Shown one piece after another: positions 5,655-8,146 of a DNA stretch of 8,146 bases; the first letter of the stretch is position 1, and every line of letters starts with the position of its first letter. Both the position numbers and the translations under genes were made by a program. Below the pieces are notes generated by a model that worked only from the letters and a program-made list of their open reading frames with translations, had not been told where the DNA came from and did not search any database. Origin of the DNA: an uncultured Bacteroidales bacterium (lineage in GTDB: Bacteria > Bacteroidota > Bacteroidia > Bacteroidales > F082); contig CALGBV010000355.1 in NCBI GenBank assembly GCA_937884015.1, forward strand, positions 1 through 8,146, read 5' to 3'.

Positions 5655-8146
5655 TCATCGCAAGTCAAACTCCACAAACGGCATCTTCTCCAGAATCGGC
5701 AATAATTCTCCCGCATTGACAGCACCCGAAATTGGCGTCATGTTGCAAGCAATGTTGTTCTGTACGTCAAAGACATGAATCCTGTAATTCTGCTTGCCAG
5801 GATTGTCCTTCACTGCCTTGACAAATGTAACCATGTCATCCTGAGTCATCAGATTGAGATTCAACTTGATATAGACGGTCTTGCTTGAGTTTTCCAGCAA
5901 GGAGTCAAGCAGATGCACAGAGGTAAACTGCACATCCAATTGCGCCGGCAAGGCATTCGGGTCGGCATCGGGTTTGCGGAACGGCATCTTCAGGTTTCCT
6001 ATGAGCAGGACATATTCACCTACATTCAGCATGGCCTTGCAGTTGTTGTAGTTTTCCTTAAACAGTCTGAAAGTCAAGGCACCCGTTTGGTCTTCGATGG
6101 TGAAAATGCCGTATTTGCTTGTACCTGTTTTCGTTATCATCTCCTCTGCCCTCGTAATCTGGCCGCCCAATTTCACAGGCCTTCCATTGTTTTTCTCCAC
6201 TTCGTTCATGGCGGCTTTAAGACCTTCGACATTGCAATTGCTGTAATATTTCAGCGGCAAATGATAGACTTGCATCGGGTGCGAACTGATGTAAAAACCA
6301 AGCGCCTCAAACTCCATTTCCAGTTCCTTCATCTTCGACCAGCGTTCGCACTGCGGCATAGGAATCGTCAAGGTTTCCTCGTTATCCGAACCATCGCCGA
6401 AACCGAACAAATCGATTTGCGCGGAATTTTTCCTTTCGTTATAAGAAGCGACCATGCGCAATGCCTTTTCCACAAACGGAGTCAAATCATTCTGAGGCAC
6501 ATAGAAGAACATAGCACGATGGAATCCCGGGAACGAGTCGAAGCAACCGGCCATGTCCATGCTTTCCAAAGCGCGGCGGTTGACACCCTTGTTGGCGGTA
6601 CGAATCAGGAAATCAGTCAAATCCTTGAACCTGCCGTTGGCCTCGCGTTCCTCGACAATGCCCGAAATGGCGGCTTCACCCACATTCTTGATGGCGCCCA
6701 TACCATAGCGGATTTCTCCCTTGCCATTGACGGAGAATTTGTATTCCGATTCGTTGACATCCGGACCTAAAACGTCGATTTTCATGCGTTTACATTCTTC
6801 CGTCATGAAATTGATTTCCTTGATGTCGCCCAAACTGTTGTTCAAAACGGCAGCCATAAATTCGGCGGGATAATGCGCTTTCAGATAGGCTGTTTGATAG
6901 GAAACCCAGGAATAGCAAGCCGCGTGCGATTTGTTGAAAGCATACGAAGCGAACTTCTTCCACTCTTCCCAAATCTTATTCAATCGCTTGGTAACTTCTT
7001 CTTCGGGCAGGTTTTCGGTGACGGTGAGTTTCTCCACACCTTGTTTCATAAACTTGCCGTAGAGTTCCTCCATCTTCGCCAATTGCTTCTTACCCATCGC
7101 TTTACGCAGCGAGTCGGACTCACCTCTCGTAAAGTTGGCCAGCTCACGCGACAGCAGCATCACCTGTTCCTGATAGACGCAAATGCCGTAGGTATCCTTC
7201 AGATATTTCTCCATGCAGTCGAAATCGTACTTGATTTCCTGTCTGCCTTGTTTACGGGCGATGAAGTCAGGGATGTTATCCATCGGACCTGGACGATACA
7301 ATGCATTCATTGCAATAATGTCACCTATTGCACTCGGTTTCAGTTCCTTAAGATATTTCTGCATTCCGGGCGATTCAAACTGGAACGTGCCAATCGTATT
7401 GCCGGAACTATACAGTTCGTAAGTCAACGGGTCGTCAATCGGAATGTGGTCAATATCAAGGTCTTGGCCTGTCGTATGCTTGATGTTATGCAAGGCATCC
7501 TTAATCAAGGTCAAAGTCTTCAAACCCAAGAAGTCCATCTTGATAAGTCCCACACTTTCAACCACATGACCATCATATTGCGTAACGACCACATCTTCCT
7601 TCGTGTCCTTATCCTTGATGGTACACATCGGAGCGATTTCGGTAAGGTCTCGTGCACCAATGATAACGCCACATGCGTGAATGCCAATCTGACGGTTGGT
7701 ATCCTCCAATTCCTGAGCGTAAGTCATCATCGAGGAAATGTTATCATCCTCGCCTTCAAGGTATTCCTTGAGTTCAGGAATGTATTTGTAGCAGTTCTTC
7801 AAGTTGACTTTCGGCATCTTTGAAGGCACCTTGCCCTCTACGGCTTTCACCTGACTTTCGTCAAAAGCTTTATCGGGCACAAAGCCCTTGATTTTATTCA
7901 CTTCGGCAAGCGGCACCTTCTGCACGCGACCGACATCAGCCAAAGCAGATTTGGCAGCCATCGTGCCGTAGGTAATGATATGCGCTACCTTTTCCTTGCC
8001 GTATTTCTTTGTAACCCAATCCAAAACGGCACCACGACCATCATCATCGAAGTCGACATCGATATCAGGCAATGAAATACGGTCAGGATTCAGGAAACGC
8101 TCGAACAGCAAGTCGTATTTTAACGGGTCTAAATCGGTAATTTTCA
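5655..8146 (-). CDS. dnaE: DNA polymerase III alpha subunit, C-terminal part, cut by the right edge
   Basis: The catalytic subunit of the replicative DNA polymerase. The window holds the last 829 complete codons; the start and the N-terminal PHP domain lie beyond 8146. The frame is open to the edge and reads KITDLDPLKYD before the TTG at 8111, so that TTG is not the start. Numbering from that codon, PDIDVDFD at 15-22 carries two catalytic aspartates (D18 and D20, matching E. coli D401 and D403), and KMDFLGL near 191-197 carries the third (D193, matching D555). RPGPMDN lies at 273-279, and TRGESDSLRKAMGKK at 328-342 belongs to the fingers. A helix-hairpin-helix follows near 470-490. QIDLF at 565-569 fits the sliding clamp binding motif. 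An OB fold spans about 645-710, and the tail domain ends at 818. No frameshift or missing key residue is seen. The gene converges with the restriction-modification operon. Confidence 0.97.
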   Translation of the reverse strand, partial: KITDLDPLKYDLLFERFLNPDRISLPDIDVDFDDDGRGAVLDWVTKKYGKEKVAHIITYGTMAAKSALADVGRVQKVPLAEVNKIKGFVPDKAFDESQVKAVEGKVPSKMPKVNLKNCYKYIPELKEYLEGEDDNISSMMTYAQELEDTNRQIGIHACGVIIGARDLTEIAPMCTIKDKDTKEDVVVTQYDGHVVESVGLIKMDFLGLKTLTLIKDALHNIKHTTGQDLDIDHIPIDDPLTYELYSSGNTIGTFQFESPGMQKYLKELKPSAIGDIIAMNALYRPGPMDNIPDFIARKQGRQEIKYDFDCMEKYLKDTYGICVYQEQVMLLSRELANFTRGESDSLRKAMGKKQLAKMEELYGKFMKQGVEKLTVTENLPEEEVTKRLNKIWEEWKKFASYAFNKSHAACYSWVSYQTAYLKAHYPAEFMAAVLNNSLGDIKEINFMTEECKRMKIDVLGPDVNESEYKFSVNGKGEIRYGMGAIKNVGEAAISGIVEEREANGRFKDLTDFLIRTANKGVNRRALESMDMAGCFDSFPGFHRAMFFYVPQNDLTPFVEKALRMVASYNERKNSAQIDLFGFGDGSDNEETLTIPMPQCERWSKMKELEMEFEALGFYISSHPMQVYHLPLKYYSNCNVEGLKAAMNEVEKNNGRPVKLGGQITRAEEMITKTGTSKYGIFTIEDQTGALTFRLFKENYNNCKAMLNVGEYVLLIGNLKMPFRKPDADPNALPAQLDVQFTSVHLLDSLLENSSKTVYIKLNLNLMTQDDMVTFVKAVKDNPGKQNYRIHVFDVQNNIACNMTPISGAVNAGELLPILEKMPFVEFDLR

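Noticed and set aside
5913..7823. Two long plus-strand open frames opposite dnaE
   Set aside because: Both lie within the unmistakable dnaE coding sequence on the minus strand, and their His- and Phe-rich translations are typical antisense shadows.

Overview
The window looks like a piece of a Bacteroidales chromosome, probably Prevotella or a close relative. The reasons are the style of the DnaE protein, the -7 promoter motifs of the Bacteroidetes type (TAnnTTTG), the weak or absent Shine-Dalgarno sequences, and a GC content that is near 50% in dnaE and much lower in the accessory genes. These are judgements by eye, without a database search.

Layout from left to right. (1) 1-1530, minus strand: a promoter near 1526-1519 seems to drive a transcript that passes through an open frame with four 42-bp tandem repeats (984-1493). 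It then enters a helical protein of unknown function (213-974) and ends at a strong terminator hairpin (58-88). A further minus-strand gene may begin at the extreme left edge. (2) 1530-2264: about 730 bp without a convincing gene. It holds a 60-bp compound inverted repeat (1669-1728), two possible plus-strand promoters, and a roughly 120-nt segment (2055-2174) that folds into a long hairpin. A second hairpin (2169-2203) competes with the base of the first. (3) 2265-5503, plus strand: a two-gene restriction-modification operon. The first gene encodes a fused nuclease and adenine methyltransferase, the second a two-domain specificity subunit, and the genes overlap by ATGA. This matches the BcgI-like (type IIB) plan, in which cutting and methylation share one polypeptide and a separate subunit reads the DNA. 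(4) 5510-5536: a strong, apparently bidirectional terminator. (5) 5655-8146, minus strand: the C-terminal two thirds of the replicative DNA polymerase III alpha subunit, dnaE, running off the right edge.

The restriction-modification operon is the accessory insert between a core gene (dnaE) and an uncharacterised gene. The most unusual part is the untranslated region before the methyltransferase-nuclease gene. There one strand of RNA can form about 43 base pairs in one extended hairpin, and the outer stem is mutually exclusive with a following terminator-like hairpin. This could be an attenuator or riboswitch-like leader controlling the restriction system, or an independent small RNA. The tandem hairpin array at 1072-1240 is the second feature of note.
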